Positions 26,705 through 36,058 are shown, numbered from the stretch's first letter. The stretch: DNA of 64,000 nucleotides from Hyphomicrobiales bacterium (GCA_026981645.1 JALSII010000044.1:86532-150531), one strand, 5' to 3'. Notes: generated from the letters alone by a model not told the origin. Numbers and translations are program-made.

Positions 26705-27814
26705 CTAAAACACCACAACCGAGCGGATGGATTTGCCCTCATGCATGAGGTCGAAGGCCTTGTTGATATCTTCCAGCGGCATGGTGTGGGTAATCAAATC
26801 ATCAATGTTGATTTTGCCGTCCATATACCAGTCAACGATTTTGGGCACGTCGGTGCGTCCGCGCGCACCGCCAAAGGCCGTGCCCCGCCACACCCGGCCG
26901 GTCACCAGTTGGAAGGGGCGGGTGGAAATTTCCTTGCCTGCCCCCGCAACACCGATGATGACGCTTTCACCCCAGCCCTTGTGGCAGCATTCCAGTGCCT
27001 GGCGCATGGTTTCAACATTGCCGATGCATTCAAAACTATAATCGGCGCCGCCACCCGTCACTTCGACCAGATGGGCAACAATATCGCCCTCAATTTCTGC
27101 GGGATTGACAAAATCGGTCATCCCGAACTGGCGGGCAATGGCCTTGCGTTCGGGGTTAAGGTCAACGCCGACGATTTTGTCGGCCCCCACCATTTTTGCC
27201 CCCTGAATGACATTGAGGCCGATACCCCCAAGCCCGAACACCACCACGTTGGAGCCTGGCTCGACCTTGGCGTCAAAAGCCACGGCGCCTACCCCGGTGG
27301 TTACCCCGCACCCGATATAACAAATCTGTTCAAACGGCGCATCGGCGCGCACTTTTGCCAGCGCTATTTCAGGCAGAACCGCATAGTTTGAAAAGGTCGA
27401 ACATCCCATATAGTGCAGCACCGGTTTGCCTTTGTAGGACAGGCGCGAGGTGCCATCGGGCATCAGACCCTGCCCCTGCGTTGCCCGGATTGACTGGCAG
27501 AGATTGGTCTTGGGATTCAGGCAATATTCGCATTCCCGGCATTCGGGTGTATATAGCGGGATGACATGGTCCCCCGGTTTGACCGAACTTACCCCGGGAC
27601 CCACCTCAACCACGACGCCTGCCCCTTCATGGCCCAGCACCACCGGAAACATGCCTTCGGGGTCATCCCCGGACAGGGTGAAAGCGTCCGTATGACAAAC
27701 CCCGGTTGCCTTTATTTCAACCAGCACCTCGCCCTGCCTTGGCCCCTCAAGGTCCAGTTCAACGATTTCAAGCGGCTTTCCCGCTTCAAATGCCACCGCC
27801 GCGCGTGTTTTCAT
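26705..27814 (-). CDS. adhC: S-(hydroxymethyl)glutathione dehydrogenase (class III alcohol dehydrogenase)
   Basis: This 369-residue zinc enzyme has [14 protein letters not shown] and LGHEGAGVV (catalytic zinc), the structural zinc cysteines in [17 protein letters not shown], and the NAD-binding stretch [17 protein letters not shown]. The overall sequence is very close to glutathione-dependent formaldehyde dehydrogenases, which also reduce S-nitrosoglutathione. With fghA it forms a formaldehyde-to-formate unit. Formate dehydrogenase is not in the window. Strong agreement along the whole length makes this call secure. Confidence 0.96.
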   Translation of the reverse strand: MKTRAAVAFEAGKPLEIVELDLEGPRQGEVLVEIKATGVCHTDAFTLSGDDPEGMFPVVLGHEGAGVVVEVGPGVSSVKPGDHVIPLYTPECRECEYCLNPKTNLCQSIRATQGQGLMPDGTSRLSYKGKPVLHYMGCSTFSNYAVLPEIALAKVRADAPFEQICYIGCGVTTGVGAVAFDAKVEPGSNVVVFGLGGIGLNVIQGAKMVGADKIVGVDLNPERKAIARQFGMTDFVNPAEIEGDIVAHLVEVTGGGADYSFECIGNVETMRQALECCHKGWGESVIIGVAGAGKEISTRPFQLVTGRVWRGTAFGGARGRTDVPKIVDWYMDGKINIDDLITHTMPLEDINKAFDLMHEGKSIRSVVVF

Positions 27815-27931
27815 TTTGCATTGCTCCCAGCTAAAGTCTTACAGATTATATAACAGAGACTGAGCGAAATTTGTATCAGTTGTAAATGCGGGCGATAAAA
27901 AATCTGCACGCCAGCTGGAGGGGTTTATGCC

Positions 27932-28468
27932 GTGACCAATACACATGTTGCCTTTCTCAGGGGCGTAAATCTGGGCAGGCGCACAGTGAAAAAACACGAA
28001 CTTATCGAGGTTTTCACCAGGCTGGGGTTTGGGAGGGTGGAAACTTTTCTGGCCAGCGGAAATGTTATATTCGACAGCAAAAGCGCTCCCGATGCCAAGA
28101 AGATTGAAAACGCCCTTGCATCGTTTTTCGGATTTGAGATTGCGGTGGTGCTGCGCTCGATAAAAGAACTGGACCAGCTTGCCCAAAGTCAGCCCTTCGC
28201 CGCCTATGAAGGAGATGCCGACACGAAACTCTATGTGAGCATGGCAGCGGGGCCCATTGGTGGACGGCTAGAGGGTATCAGCAGCGTTGCCGGGGACTTC
28301 GACCTGGTGCAAATTCGTGAGCGCGACTATTTCACCGCAGCTTTTCGTCAGGAGAGCGGGCGCTTTGGTTCAGGTCTGGACCAGCTCGAAAAGCGTTTCA
28401 GGGACCTGAGCATTACCATGCGCAACTGGAATACCATCATGCGCATTCTCAAGAAGGCATCTGTCTGA
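27932..28468 (+). CDS. DUF1697 family protein
   Basis: This 178-residue protein opens TNTHVAFLRGVNLGRRTVKKHELIE and has GFGRVETFLASGNVIFDS, the standard DUF1697 signature, and ends in MRNWNTIMRILKK. The family fold is known but not its function. The start codon is GTG or an alternative near 27932, after a short run rich in GGAGGGG. It lies divergent from adhC and just ahead of the heat-shock promoter of hsp20, with no sign of coregulation. Confidence 0.85.
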   Translation: MTNTHVAFLRGVNLGRRTVKKHELIEVFTRLGFGRVETFLASGNVIFDSKSAPDAKKIENALASFFGFEIAVVLRSIKELDQLAQSQPFAAYEGDADTKLYVSMAAGPIGGRLEGISSVAGDFDLVQIRERDYFTAAFRQESGRFGSGLDQLEKRFRDLSITMRNWNTIMRILKKASV

Positions 28469-28497
28469 GCTCAAGGGGCAAAACCGGCTCCTTCTGA

Positions 28498-28526
28498 CTT
28501 GAAACAGCCCAGTCAATACCCATATA
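28498..28526 (+). promoter_or_regulatory. Sigma-32 (RpoH)-type heat-shock promoter
   Basis: CTTGAAA at 28498-28504 and CCCATATA at 28519-28526 are 14 bases apart, close to the RpoH consensus CTTGAAA-N11-16-CCCCATnT. Transcription would begin near 28533-28535 and give a leader of about 70 bases before the hsp20 start. Confidence 0.72.
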
Positions 28527-28534
28527 AATTGTCG

Positions 28535-28606
28535 TAAAGAAGCGTTCCGGTGCCACTTTGTGGGCCGGTGCGCCGTGGTGTTGCTTGATGACAAGGACAA
28601 AACAAT
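28535..28606 (+). ncRNA. ROSE-like RNA thermometer in the hsp20 leader
   Basis: Two hairpins fill the leader. The first pairs CCGG (28547-28550) with CCGG (28565-28568) around an inner CCAC/GTGG stem. The second pairs TTGCTT (28581-28586) with the ribosome site AAGGA (28593-28597) across the loop GATGAC. Its G-opposite-G at 28583/28596 is the non-canonical position seen in ROSE elements, where a conserved UUGCU or UCGCU faces the Shine-Dalgarno. Heating would open the stem and allow translation of the small heat-shock protein. Confidence 0.7.
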
Positions 28607-29053
28607 ATGCCCCGCGTATCCCTTTTTTCTGCGCCATTTTTGCTTGGATTTGATGCGTTTGAAGAACGTATCGACCGTATGGCCAAGGCCGCTGACGGTT
28701 ATCCCCCCTATAACATCGAGCGCCTGGCCTCTTCAGACGGCGCCGAGCACTATCAGATTGCCATTGCCGTTGCCGGATTTTCCAGTGACGAACTGGAAAT
28801 CATTTCCGAAAACAATCAACTGGTGGTGCGCGGTCGCAACATGGATGACAAATCCCGCGAGTTTTTGCACCGTGGTATCGCCACAAGGCAATTCCAGCGC
28901 AGTTTTCTGCTGGCCGATGGCATGGAGGTTCTGGGTGCCGAACTGGTCGATGGCATGTTGATAATTGATGTTGAACGCCCCAAGGTCAAGAAGACCGCCC
29001 GCCGTATCAAAATTCGCAACCCGCAAAGCAAAAACGCTCAGGTGACACAATGA
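28607..29053 (+). CDS. Hsp20 family small heat-shock protein
   Basis: This 148-residue IbpA-like protein begins MPRVSLFSAPFLLGFDAFEE and has an alpha-crystallin domain from about residue 35 (YPPYNIERL, then YQIAIAVAGFSSDELEI) to 130 (GMLIIDVERP). It holds unfolded proteins for refolding by DnaK. Expression is probably set by a heat-shock promoter and an RNA thermometer just upstream. The stop overlaps the next start by ATGA. Confidence 0.93.
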   Translation: MPRVSLFSAPFLLGFDAFEERIDRMAKAADGYPPYNIERLASSDGAEHYQIAIAVAGFSSDELEIISENNQLVVRGRNMDDKSREFLHRGIATRQFQRSFLLADGMEVLGAELVDGMLIIDVERPKVKKTARRIKIRNPQSKNAQVTQ

Positions 29054-29349
29054 ACAACAAGCCCGACAATTTGCGCAACAGCTCAGCAGGCACCAAGCCC
29101 GTGCATCCGCTCAAAACCCTGAGTGCACCTGAATTCGCCGCCCTTGGTGGTGACAGAATGGTGTTTGTGCGCTCTATCCGCGCCGAACTTCTGGCTGGAT
29201 TTGTACCTGAAGCCAAAGCCATGCCGGACGATATGGTTTTCCAGTTGATTATGGGTGCTGACGGAAACCCGCTTCTGGTCGCCGACAATGAACAGGCGAT
29301 CGCGGACTGGCTAAGCGAGGCCGACGTGGTTCGTGTGCTGCGGCATTAA
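29050..29349 (+). CDS. DUF1150 family protein
   Basis: This 99-residue protein has the family core FAALGGDRMVFVRSIRAELL and the C-terminal ADWLSEADVVRVLRH. It is cotranslated with hsp20 through the ATGA overlap, an arrangement repeated in many Hyphomicrobiales. No enzyme activity is known. The linkage suggests a part in the heat or envelope stress response. Confidence 0.85.
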   Translation: MNNKPDNLRNSSAGTKPVHPLKTLSAPEFAALGGDRMVFVRSIRAELLAGFVPEAKAMPDDMVFQLIMGADGNPLLVADNEQAIADWLSEADVVRVLRH

Positions 29350-29435
29350 AGCGGGATATATACTGGGCCACGGATAAGCGGGTACCGGTTATCGGGTAAA
29401 TGACATGACTTGAACAACAGTCTAACGGGAACCGT

Positions 29436-29903
29436 TCACGCCGCTTCGCTGTTTTCGACTGGCGTTGTGAGGATTTCATAGAGCTGTTTGCGGTCACGGG
29501 TCTGGCGCAACTGTTCGACCAGAGATTCGGTGCGCAGCAGACGCGCCACACGGGCAAGAGCCTTGAGATGGTCGGCCCCGGAGCCTTCGGGCGCCAGAAG
29601 CATAATCACAATATCCACCGGCTGGTCATCCACCGCGTCAAATTCAACCGGCTCATCCAGGCGGGCAAACAGGGCAACAACGCGCTCCAGGCCCTTCATT
29701 TTTCCGTGAGGAATGGCAATGCCATTTCCAAGGCCGGTAGAGCCGAGCTTTTCGCGGTTCATCAGTGTTTCAAACACGGCTGCAGCGTCCAGCTGTCCCG
29801 ATTGCGAGACCTTGTCGGCAAAGGCCTGCAAAAGCTGGCGCTTGCTTGCCACCTTTGCACAAGCAACAACGCAATCCTGCGAAAGGATATCAACCAGTTC
29901 CAT
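29436..29903 (-). CDS. ptsN: PTS IIA-like nitrogen-regulatory protein (EIIA-Ntr)
   Basis: At 155 residues this is a single EIIA domain of the mannitol/fructose type. MNREKLGSTGLGNGIAIPHGKM carries the phosphorylated His near residue 67. In the Ntr phosphotransfer chain EI-Ntr passes phosphate to NPr and then EIIA-Ntr, which regulates K+ transport and other targets. It follows hpf and rpoN in the usual order, with 49 bases between hpf and ptsN. Confidence 0.95.
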   Translation of the reverse strand: MELVDILSQDCVVACAKVASKRQLLQAFADKVSQSGQLDAAAVFETLMNREKLGSTGLGNGIAIPHGKMKGLERVVALFARLDEPVEFDAVDDQPVDIVIMLLAPEGSGADHLKALARVARLLRTESLVEQLRQTRDRKQLYEILTTPVENSEAA

Positions 29904-29952
29904 CTCGGGGCCCTTATCAAAAAATTGGGGAGTGGGTTGCGGCTCTGGCGGG

Positions 29953-30522
29953 CTAATCCTGTAACAAAGTAGGGTCGACCCAGCCTATATTGCCGTCGGC
30001 CCGGCGATAAACCACATTCACGCCCCCATGTCCAGCGTTGATAAATACCTTTACGTCAGCCTGTGATAAATCAAGCTCCATTACAGCTTCGCCAACGCTC
30101 ATCCTGTGTAAATCGCCAACGCTTTCAGCAATCACAGGAGGGGAAAAGTTCTCCTCCACTTCCTCCTGATTGTCGGGTGAGGCAAGCACATAGGATTGCG
30201 CGGTAAACTCAACAGGTTCTGCTTTGCGGCGATGGCTCTTGAGTTTGCGCTTGTAACGCCTGAGGCGTTTTTCAATATGGCCAGTGGTGGTTTCAAACGC
30301 TGAAATAGCATCGCCCGCCTGGGCGTGGGCGCGCAGGATAACCCCGCTGTCCAGATGCAAAACCATGTCAGAGCGGAAACCTGATCCCTCAGGCTCAAAC
30401 GTCAAATGCCCCTCATATCCGCGGTCGAAATATTTGCTGACGACCTCATCGCAGCGTTCTTCTGCGCGGGTTCTTAAGGCTTCTCCCACATCCATGTTTT
30501 TTCCCGAAACGCGTAGTGACAT
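29953..30522 (-). CDS. hpf: Ribosome hibernation promoting factor, long form
   Basis: This 189-residue protein has an N-terminal S30AE domain (SLRVSGKNMDVGEALRTRAEE) that binds the 30S decoding site, a basic linker rich in KRKLKSHRRK, and a C-terminal dimerisation domain (MSVGEAVMELDLSQADVKVF to GNIGWVDPTLL). That architecture defines the long HPF that makes 100S dimers in stationary phase. A GAGAGG sits eight bases before the ATG. The 240-base gap to rpoN contains no gene and probably its promoter. Confidence 0.95.
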   Translation of the reverse strand: MSLRVSGKNMDVGEALRTRAEERCDEVVSKYFDRGYEGHLTFEPEGSGFRSDMVLHLDSGVILRAHAQAGDAISAFETTTGHIEKRLRRYKRKLKSHRRKAEPVEFTAQSYVLASPDNQEEVEENFSPPVIAESVGDLHRMSVGEAVMELDLSQADVKVFINAGHGGVNVVYRRADGNIGWVDPTLLQD

Positions 30523-30763
30523 TTTTTGCCGCCTCTCAGTTTGTTAAAGGTCAGGTCCTCTTATCTTCTTTCGAATCATAACTGATCAAATCAGCCAGTC
30601 CTGTGCGGACAAGAGTACTTCGCCACGGGCTGGCCATGCAATGCATATGGGGAGCGGTTGAGTAAATTCACAGGCTTGACGCATGATTTTTCGCCGGAAA
30701 TTCAATAATTTGTGATATTGGAACAGTGAAGTCTGCCAAGGACCCACTGACAAACGGCAAAGC

Positions 30764-32290
30764 TCACCCTGCCGCAATCAGGGCCTTCTTTTGCCGGCGG
30801 CGCACAACGGAAGAAGGAATGTGCATCCCTTCCCGGTATTTGGCCACAGTGCGGCGGGCCACGTCAATACCCGCATTCTGGCGCAGGGATTGCGCAATCG
30901 CATCATCCGAGAGAATTGCCTTGGGGCTTTCGGCATCAATCATCTGCTTTATCTGGTGGCGCACGGTTTCTGCAGAATGCTCGCTCTCTCCGGAGAGGGA
31001 GCCCAAAGCAGTAGTAAAAAAATATTTCATTTCGAACAGCCCGCGCGGTGTGGAAATATATTTGGCCGTGGTAACGCGACTGACGGTGGATTCGTGCATT
31101 TCAATAGCGTCAGCGACCATCTTGAGGGTCATGGGCTTGAGGTGAGAAATACCGTGCACAAGAAACTCATCCTGCATACGCACGATTTCCGTTGCGGTCT
31201 TGAGAATGGTCTGGGCGCGCTGGTCCAGACTTTTGGTCAGCCAGGTGGCCGATTGCAGGCAATCAACAAGAAAGGTTTTTTCTCCCTTGTCACGCGTCAG
31301 TTTGCTCACATTGGCATAATAGGTGCGGTTGACCAGGACCTTTGGCAATATGTCCGTGTTCAACTCCACTGCCCAACCACCGCTGGCGTCCTCGCGCACG
31401 AATACATCGGCAACAATAGCCTGAATGGGAGCGCCATCAAAGGCCCGGCCCGGTCTGGGATCAAGCGCACGCAATTCTTCCAGCATATCTCTCAAGTCAT
31501 CTTCTGAAGCTCCGATGGCATTTCGGATGGCGTCAAAATCATGAGAGGCTACAAGCTCAAGATTATCGAGCAATGCCGCCATCAGCGGATCAAGCCGATC
31601 TTTCTCGGCCAATTGCAGGGCCAGGCACTCGCGCACATCACGGGCAAAAACTCCTGCGGGATCGCAGGCCTGCAGGCGCAAAAGAACATTTTCGATGTCG
31701 CCTTCGCTGGCTCCCAACTGTTCAGCTATTGTCTTGCAACTGGTGGCCAGATATCCGGTCTCGTTGAGATTGTCGATGAGGTTGCGCGCAATCAGGCGCT
31801 CACGGGGATCGGAAACCAGAAGCCCGATTTGCTCTGCAAGGTGGTCGGCCAGCGTGATACGGGCCGGGATGAACTGTTCAATATCTGCGACCTCCCCGGC
31901 GCTCTGGCGCTGGCGTTCCGTGGGCAACTGTGTGGAGGCGCTAAACGAATCCTGCCCAACCTGTTCGGGAAACAGATTGGCCGCTTCGGTATCCATGGCC
32001 TCGGCAATGCGGGTCGCGCTTTGCAGCTCTTCGCCCGCCTCACCCAACTCGCTGCGGGTTTCAGGTTGAGGGACTTCCGGGGTCTGAATATCCTCATGAG
32101 GACTGTCCGCAAAAGAAGTGCCTTCGCCGGTATCATCGCGTTCGAGCAACGGATTACGCAGCAATTCCTCTTCAACGAAATGGCCCAGCTCCAGATGTGA
32201 GAGCTGCAACAGTTTGATCGACTGCATCAACTGCGGGGTCAATGTCAGGCTTTGGGACTGTCTGATTTCCAGTCGGGGCGTTAGGGCCAT
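30764..32290 (-). CDS. rpoN: RNA polymerase sigma-54 factor
   Basis: This 508-residue protein has the Gln- and Leu-rich activator-contact region I (LEIRQSQSLTLTPQLMQSIK), an acidic region II, a core-binding domain, and the DNA-binding C terminus. It ends with the RpoN box ARRTVAKYRE, which reads the -24 element. It needs AAA+ activators to start nitrogen, motility or other genes. It lies 113 bases downstream of lptB, in the lptCAB-rpoN-hpf-ptsN order common in proteobacteria. Confidence 0.97.
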   Translation of the reverse strand: MALTPRLEIRQSQSLTLTPQLMQSIKLLQLSHLELGHFVEEELLRNPLLERDDTGEGTSFADSPHEDIQTPEVPQPETRSELGEAGEELQSATRIAEAMDTEAANLFPEQVGQDSFSASTQLPTERQRQSAGEVADIEQFIPARITLADHLAEQIGLLVSDPRERLIARNLIDNLNETGYLATSCKTIAEQLGASEGDIENVLLRLQACDPAGVFARDVRECLALQLAEKDRLDPLMAALLDNLELVASHDFDAIRNAIGASEDDLRDMLEELRALDPRPGRAFDGAPIQAIVADVFVREDASGGWAVELNTDILPKVLVNRTYYANVSKLTRDKGEKTFLVDCLQSATWLTKSLDQRAQTILKTATEIVRMQDEFLVHGISHLKPMTLKMVADAIEMHESTVSRVTTAKYISTPRGLFEMKYFFTTALGSLSGESEHSAETVRHQIKQMIDAESPKAILSDDAIAQSLRQNAGIDVARRTVAKYREGMHIPSSVVRRRQKKALIAAG

Positions 32291-32403
32291 CGTCGCCTCT
32301 TGAGCACTTCACATACGCCGATAATGAGCATGATTTGGGGGGCGCGTTCAAGCGCCTGCATACAAGTTTTATGCCAGTTTGCCTGGTCCAGCCTGAAACT
32401 GCC

Positions 32404-33147
32404 CTAGATGGAAAAACTCTCACCCAGATAGACCCGGCGCGCTTCTGGATCATTGGAGATGGTTTCGGGCGTACCCTGTATCATTACCGTGCCCTCATGG
32501 ATAAGGTAGGCCCGATCAACCAGGCCAAGGGTTTCGCGCACCGAATGATCGGTAATCAGTACACCGATGCCCCGCTCGGTAAGCTGGCGCACCAGCCCCT
32601 GAATTTCAGCAACCGCAATGGGATCGACCCCGGCAAAGGGTTCATCAAGGAGCATGAAATCAGGGTCTGCGGCCAGCGCCCGGGCAATTTCCACCCGGCG
32701 CCGTTCCCCCCCGGAGAGCGAGAGTGCATCAGCCCGGGCCAGATGGGTGATGGAAAACTCCTCAAGAAGCCCGGCAAGACGCCTCTTTCGTTCAATGCGC
32801 GAACGCACATGCCCCTCAAGAATAGCCAGAATATTGCCTTCGACGCTCATTCCGCGAAAAATGGAGGGCTCCTGGGGCAAGTAGCCAATACCCAGCCGAC
32901 CGCGTTGGAACAGGGGCAAGTGCGTTATGGGGCGGCCATCAAGAAGAATTCTTCCCCGATCAGGTTTTACCAGTCCCATAATCATGGTGAAAACCGTGGT
33001 TTTGCCGGCACCGTTGGGCCCGAGAAGGCCCACGGCCTCCCCGCGGCGCACCGCAAGCGACACATCACGCACCACCACACGTTTGCCGAACGCCTTGCCA
33101 AGGCCATGGGCCACCAGCCATCCGCTCTGGTCTAACGCTTCAGGCAT
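32404..33147 (-). CDS. lptB: LPS export ABC transporter ATP-binding protein
   Basis: This 247-residue ATPase has Walker A GPNGAGKTT, the Q-loop in YLPQEPSIF, signature LSGGERRRVEIARAL and Walker B FMLLDEPFAGVDP. The GAGKTTVFTMIMGLVKPDRG and SIFRGMSVEGN stretches are LptB-specific. With LptF and LptG, not in this window, it drives lipopolysaccharide from the inner membrane to the LptC-LptA bridge. Its start lies three bases after the lptA stop. Confidence 0.95.
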   Translation of the reverse strand: MPEALDQSGWLVAHGLGKAFGKRVVVRDVSLAVRRGEAVGLLGPNGAGKTTVFTMIMGLVKPDRGRILLDGRPITHLPLFQRGRLGIGYLPQEPSIFRGMSVEGNILAILEGHVRSRIERKRRLAGLLEEFSITHLARADALSLSGGERRRVEIARALAADPDFMLLDEPFAGVDPIAVAEIQGLVRQLTERGIGVLITDHSVRETLGLVDRAYLIHEGTVMIQGTPETISNDPEARRVYLGESFSI

Positions 33148-33150
33148 TAG

Positions 33151-33633
33151 CTAGTTATCCGGCGTGAACACACCGGTTACGCGCCCGCTCCCGCTGGTGG
33201 AAAATTCTGAAACAGAGGTTTTCAGATTGACGATAAGCTCCGGCGCTCTTACGACCCCGCTGTCATTGACCACAATCACATTGCCAGTCAGGCGTAAAAT
33301 GCGGGTTTGGGGATCATAAACCGCGCGGTCCCCGGTTGCGGTCTGATCTGAATTCTGGATTTTGACGTTGGCAAGAGCCTCAAAGCTTTCGATGTCGGAG
33401 GTGCCTCCGCTGCCATAGTGAACGATCACCCGATCGGCCCAGACTTTGAGGTCTGGTTGGGTTACAACCACATTGCCCGAGAACTCGGCCTGGTTCTGTT
33501 GTTCTTTTATGACAAAACGGTCAGCGGTGATCTCTACCGGCTGGGTGGTCTGGGCAAACGCTGGTGTGCCGATAATCGCAAAAGCCAGAGCCAGTGCAAC
33601 TGCACGTCTTACAAAAGAGGTCAGTTCATTCAC
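33151..33633 (-). CDS. lptA: Periplasmic LPS-transport protein
   Basis: From GTG 33633 the protein is 160 residues. It has a signal peptide (SFVRRAVALALAFAIIGTPA then FAQ), then an OstA-type beta-jellyroll with ITADRFVIKEQQNQAEFSGN and LTGNVIVVND repeats. GGAGGG lies seven bases before this GTG, which is better placed than the more upstream ATG at 33648. LptA forms the periplasmic bridge for lipopolysaccharide between LptC and LptD. The start lies inside the last codons of lptC. Confidence 0.92.
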   Translation of the reverse strand: MNELTSFVRRAVALALAFAIIGTPAFAQTTQPVEITADRFVIKEQQNQAEFSGNVVVTQPDLKVWADRVIVHYGSGGTSDIESFEALANVKIQNSDQTATGDRAVYDPQTRILRLTGNVIVVNDSGVVRAPELIVNLKTSVSEFSTSGSGRVTGVFTPDN

Positions 33634-34267
33634 TTTGCAACCCTCCATCCCCCGGCACAGTATAGCGAACCCCCTTAAAATCCCAGACCTGTCGTTTCGC
33701 ATTGTAGACCAGAGATTCCGCCTCGATTGCGGCACCGTCCTTAAATTCAAACCGGACATCGCCATTGGAGGTGAGTTTTTGCGTAGGCCAGTCGATAACA
33801 GAATCAAGAAGGCGGCCGTTAACGCCATTACTGTCCCTTGTCACCATCAGCCCCTCAACAATCACCTGTTGTTCAGTCAGAAAGAGGCGGGCAAAGTCCG
33901 CGTTCGCGGTCATTGTATAACCATCAGTCTGCTCAGTCACGATTGTTGCTGTATCCAGGTTGATTATATCGGTGGCTTCGATACCGGCGCGGGCGGTTTC
34001 AGCCATCACTTCATAAGTGGTTCCATCGGGCATGATGCCCGAATAGCTGGGCGTGTCGAGCACCAACTGGTCCCGGTCCAGCCTTATGCCGCCAATACCG
34101 AAATTATCGGCCAGATTGGACAGGATAATCTGAAAGATCAGCAAGCCCGCAAGAGCGACGCCGGCTGCAGGTACAGCTATGCGCAAAATGGCAACGAACA
34201 GGTTGCGCCGGTTCAAACGCGCATACAGATGGGCGCGGGGATCAGAAATGTTGCCTTGTTCACTCAT
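33626..34267 (-). CDS. lptC: LPS export protein LptC
   Basis: This 213-residue bitopic protein has one N-terminal membrane helix (about 24-46, FVAILRIAVPAAGVALAGLL) and a periplasmic domain with ANADFARLFLTEQQVIVEG and GDVRFEFKDGAAIEAESLVY, typical of the YrbK/LptC fold. It passes lipopolysaccharide from LptBFG to LptA. The start shares one base with the RNase D stop (TGATG), so the genes are cotranslated. Confidence 0.9.
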   Translation of the reverse strand: MSEQGNISDPRAHLYARLNRRNLFVAILRIAVPAAGVALAGLLIFQIILSNLADNFGIGGIRLDRDQLVLDTPSYSGIMPDGTTYEVMAETARAGIEATDIINLDTATIVTEQTDGYTMTANADFARLFLTEQQVIVEGLMVTRDSNGVNGRLLDSVIDWPTQKLTSNGDVRFEFKDGAAIEAESLVYNAKRQVWDFKGVRYTVPGDGGLQSE

Positions 34268-34881
34268 CAGCTATGGGCAAAAATGTCGGTATCCGGCCAG
34301 CCGGCAAGATCGAGCTTGACCCGAGTGGGAAGAAAATCAAAACAGGCCTGGGCCAGTTTGTCGCGCCCCTCGCGCATCAGCATCAGGGTCAGGTGCCGCT
34401 TGAGGTCGTGCAGGTGCAAAACATCAGAGGCCGCATAGGTGAGTTGTGCTTTGCTCAAACTGTCCGCCCCCCAGTCTGAACTCTGTTGTTGCTTGGACAT
34501 GTCAACGCCAAGCAGTTCGCGACTGAGGTCCTTCAGACCGTGACGGTCCGTATAGGTGCGCACCAGCTTTGAGGCAATTTTTGTACAGAAAACCGGCCCG
34601 ACCTCAACCCCGAACCGGTGTTCGAGTACTGCCATGTCAAACCGGGCATAATGAAATATCTTGGTAACATCAGGGTTGGCCAGGAGAGCTTTCAGATTGG
34701 GAGCATCGTCAAGGTTCTGAGGGATCTGCACCACGTCGGCGCTACCATCTCCGGGGGAAAGCTGGACGACGCACAACCGGTCTCTTGCGGTCTGCAGCCC
34801 CATGGTTTCGGTATCAATTGCCACCTCACGGCCATAATTGTCCAGATTGGGCAAATCGCCCGTATGTTGTCGTATGCTCAT
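34267..34881 (-). CDS. RNase D-like DEDDy 3'-5' ribonuclease
   Basis: From ATG 34881 the protein is about 204 residues and consists only of the exonuclease domain, without the HRDC domains of full RNase D. The acidic sites are VAIDTETMGL, HYARFDMAVL and QLTYAASDVLHL, the Tyr marking the DEDDy class. It probably trims 3' ends of stable RNAs. In alphaproteobacteria this gene commonly precedes lptC, as seen here. Confidence 0.9.
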   Translation of the reverse strand: MSIRQHTGDLPNLDNYGREVAIDTETMGLQTARDRLCVVQLSPGDGSADVVQIPQNLDDAPNLKALLANPDVTKIFHYARFDMAVLEHRFGVEVGPVFCTKIASKLVRTYTDRHGLKDLSRELLGVDMSKQQQSSDWGADSLSKAQLTYAASDVLHLHDLKRHLTLMLMREGRDKLAQACFDFLPTRVKLDLAGWPDTDIFAHS

Positions 34882-35003
34882 AAAAGAATCCGTAGCTTTG
34901 TATTTCTTCGGACCGGAGGCCCAAATCACATGAAAATGTTGATGGCACACCCTCATGGCAATGAAAAGGCCGACAAGCCCGAACCCCTCGCAAGGTTATA
35001 AAA

Positions 35004-35031
35004 AAAGGCGGAGCTTTTTGGCCCCGCCTTT
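35004..35031. terminator. Bidirectional rho-independent terminator
   Basis: AAAGGCGG (35004-35011) pairs with CCGCCTTT (35024-35031), flanked by A and T runs. It lies 26 bases beyond the stop of the minus-strand substrate-binding gene and ends the pyrimidine-transport operon. Confidence 0.85.
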
Positions 35032-35056
35032 GTCTGATTATCTTGAGTTTTGCGGA

Positions 35057-36058
35057 CTACATGCCCAGGGCCTTGTCCGTAATCATGGACGTCCAGGCAC
35101 CTTCGGGCTGTTTGGTGATAACGGGGTCTGATCCGCCACCCAGCAATGTGTCAACGGTGCGCTGGTAATCAGCTTCGTCCAGGGCGCCGTTTGAGCCTGC
35201 GGTCAGCTTGGCGATTTCACCCATCATACGACGCTGATGCTCGATGGTCTGAGCGCCGGTTTCATCGTTTTCCAGAACAATTTCAGCGGCGGCATCGGGG
35301 TTTTCCTCGGCCCACTTCCAGCCCTTCATCGAAGCGCGCACGAAACGCACCATTTCGTCCTGGAACTCAGGGTCGGCAAGCCGGTCTTCAAGCACATAAA
35401 GACCGTCTTCAAGCGTTGCCACACCTTCGTCTTCATACTTGAAGGTCACCAGGTCATCCGGGCTCAGCCCTGCGTCAATGATCTGCCAGTATTCATTGTA
35501 GGTCATGGTCGAAACGCAGGCGGCCTGACCCTGAAGAATGGGATCAACATTAAAGCCCTGCTTGAGGACCTCGACGCCATTTTCCCCGCCATCTGTGGAA
35601 ATACCCAGCTGGCTCATCCATGAAAGGAACGGATATTCATTGCCAAAGAACCAGACCCCCAGGGTTTTGCCGGGGAAATCCGCCGGAGAGGTTATGCCGC
35701 TGTCGGCGCGACAGGTCAGCATCATGCCCGAGGATTTGAACGGCTGGGCGATATTGACCAGAGGCACGCCCTTTTCGCGCGCAGCAAGAGCTGAGGGCAT
35801 CCAGTCGATAACCACATCAGCACCACCACCCACAAGCACCTGAACCGGGGCAATGTCGGGACCACCGGCCTTGATGGTGACATCCAGTCCTTCTTCCTCG
35901 TAAAAGCCCCGATCCTTTGCCACATAATAACCTGCGAACTGGGCCTGTGTGACCCATTTCAGTTGCAGGGTGATCTCCTGAGCGCTGGCTGGCGATGTTG
36001 CCGCAATTGCCATTGCACCCAGTACTAGAGTTGAAAGCAGTTTCTTCATTTTAGACAA
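35057..36058 (-). CDS. ABC transporter periplasmic substrate-binding protein (ThiY/NMT1-like)
   Basis: This 333-residue protein has a signal peptide (KKLLSTLVLGAMAIAATSPA then SAQ). The mature part starts EITLQLKWVTQAQFAGYYVA, the hallmark of the NMT1/THI5-like group that binds pyrimidine-type ligands. It forms an importer with two permeases and an ATPase just upstream. Placement in the pyrimidine degradation cluster suggests that uracil, thymine, dihydropyrimidines or a related ring compound is taken up. A thiamine-precursor ligand remains possible. Confidence 0.88.
   Translation of the reverse strand: MSKMKKLLSTLVLGAMAIAATSPASAQEITLQLKWVTQAQFAGYYVAKDRGFYEEEGLDVTIKAGGPDIAPVQVLVGGGADVVIDWMPSALAAREKGVPLVNIAQPFKSSGMMLTCRADSGITSPADFPGKTLGVWFFGNEYPFLSWMSQLGISTDGGENGVEVLKQGFNVDPILQGQAACVSTMTYNEYWQIIDAGLSPDDLVTFKYEDEGVATLEDGLYVLEDRLADPEFQDEMVRFVRASMKGWKWAEENPDAAAEIVLENDETGAQTIEHQRRMMGEIAKLTAGSNGALDEADYQRTVDTLLGGGSDPVITKQPEGAWTSMITDKALGM

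Noticed and set aside
26633..27391. A 252-codon frame opposite adhC
   Set aside because: adhC is strongly conserved on the minus strand. The antisense product shows no domain.
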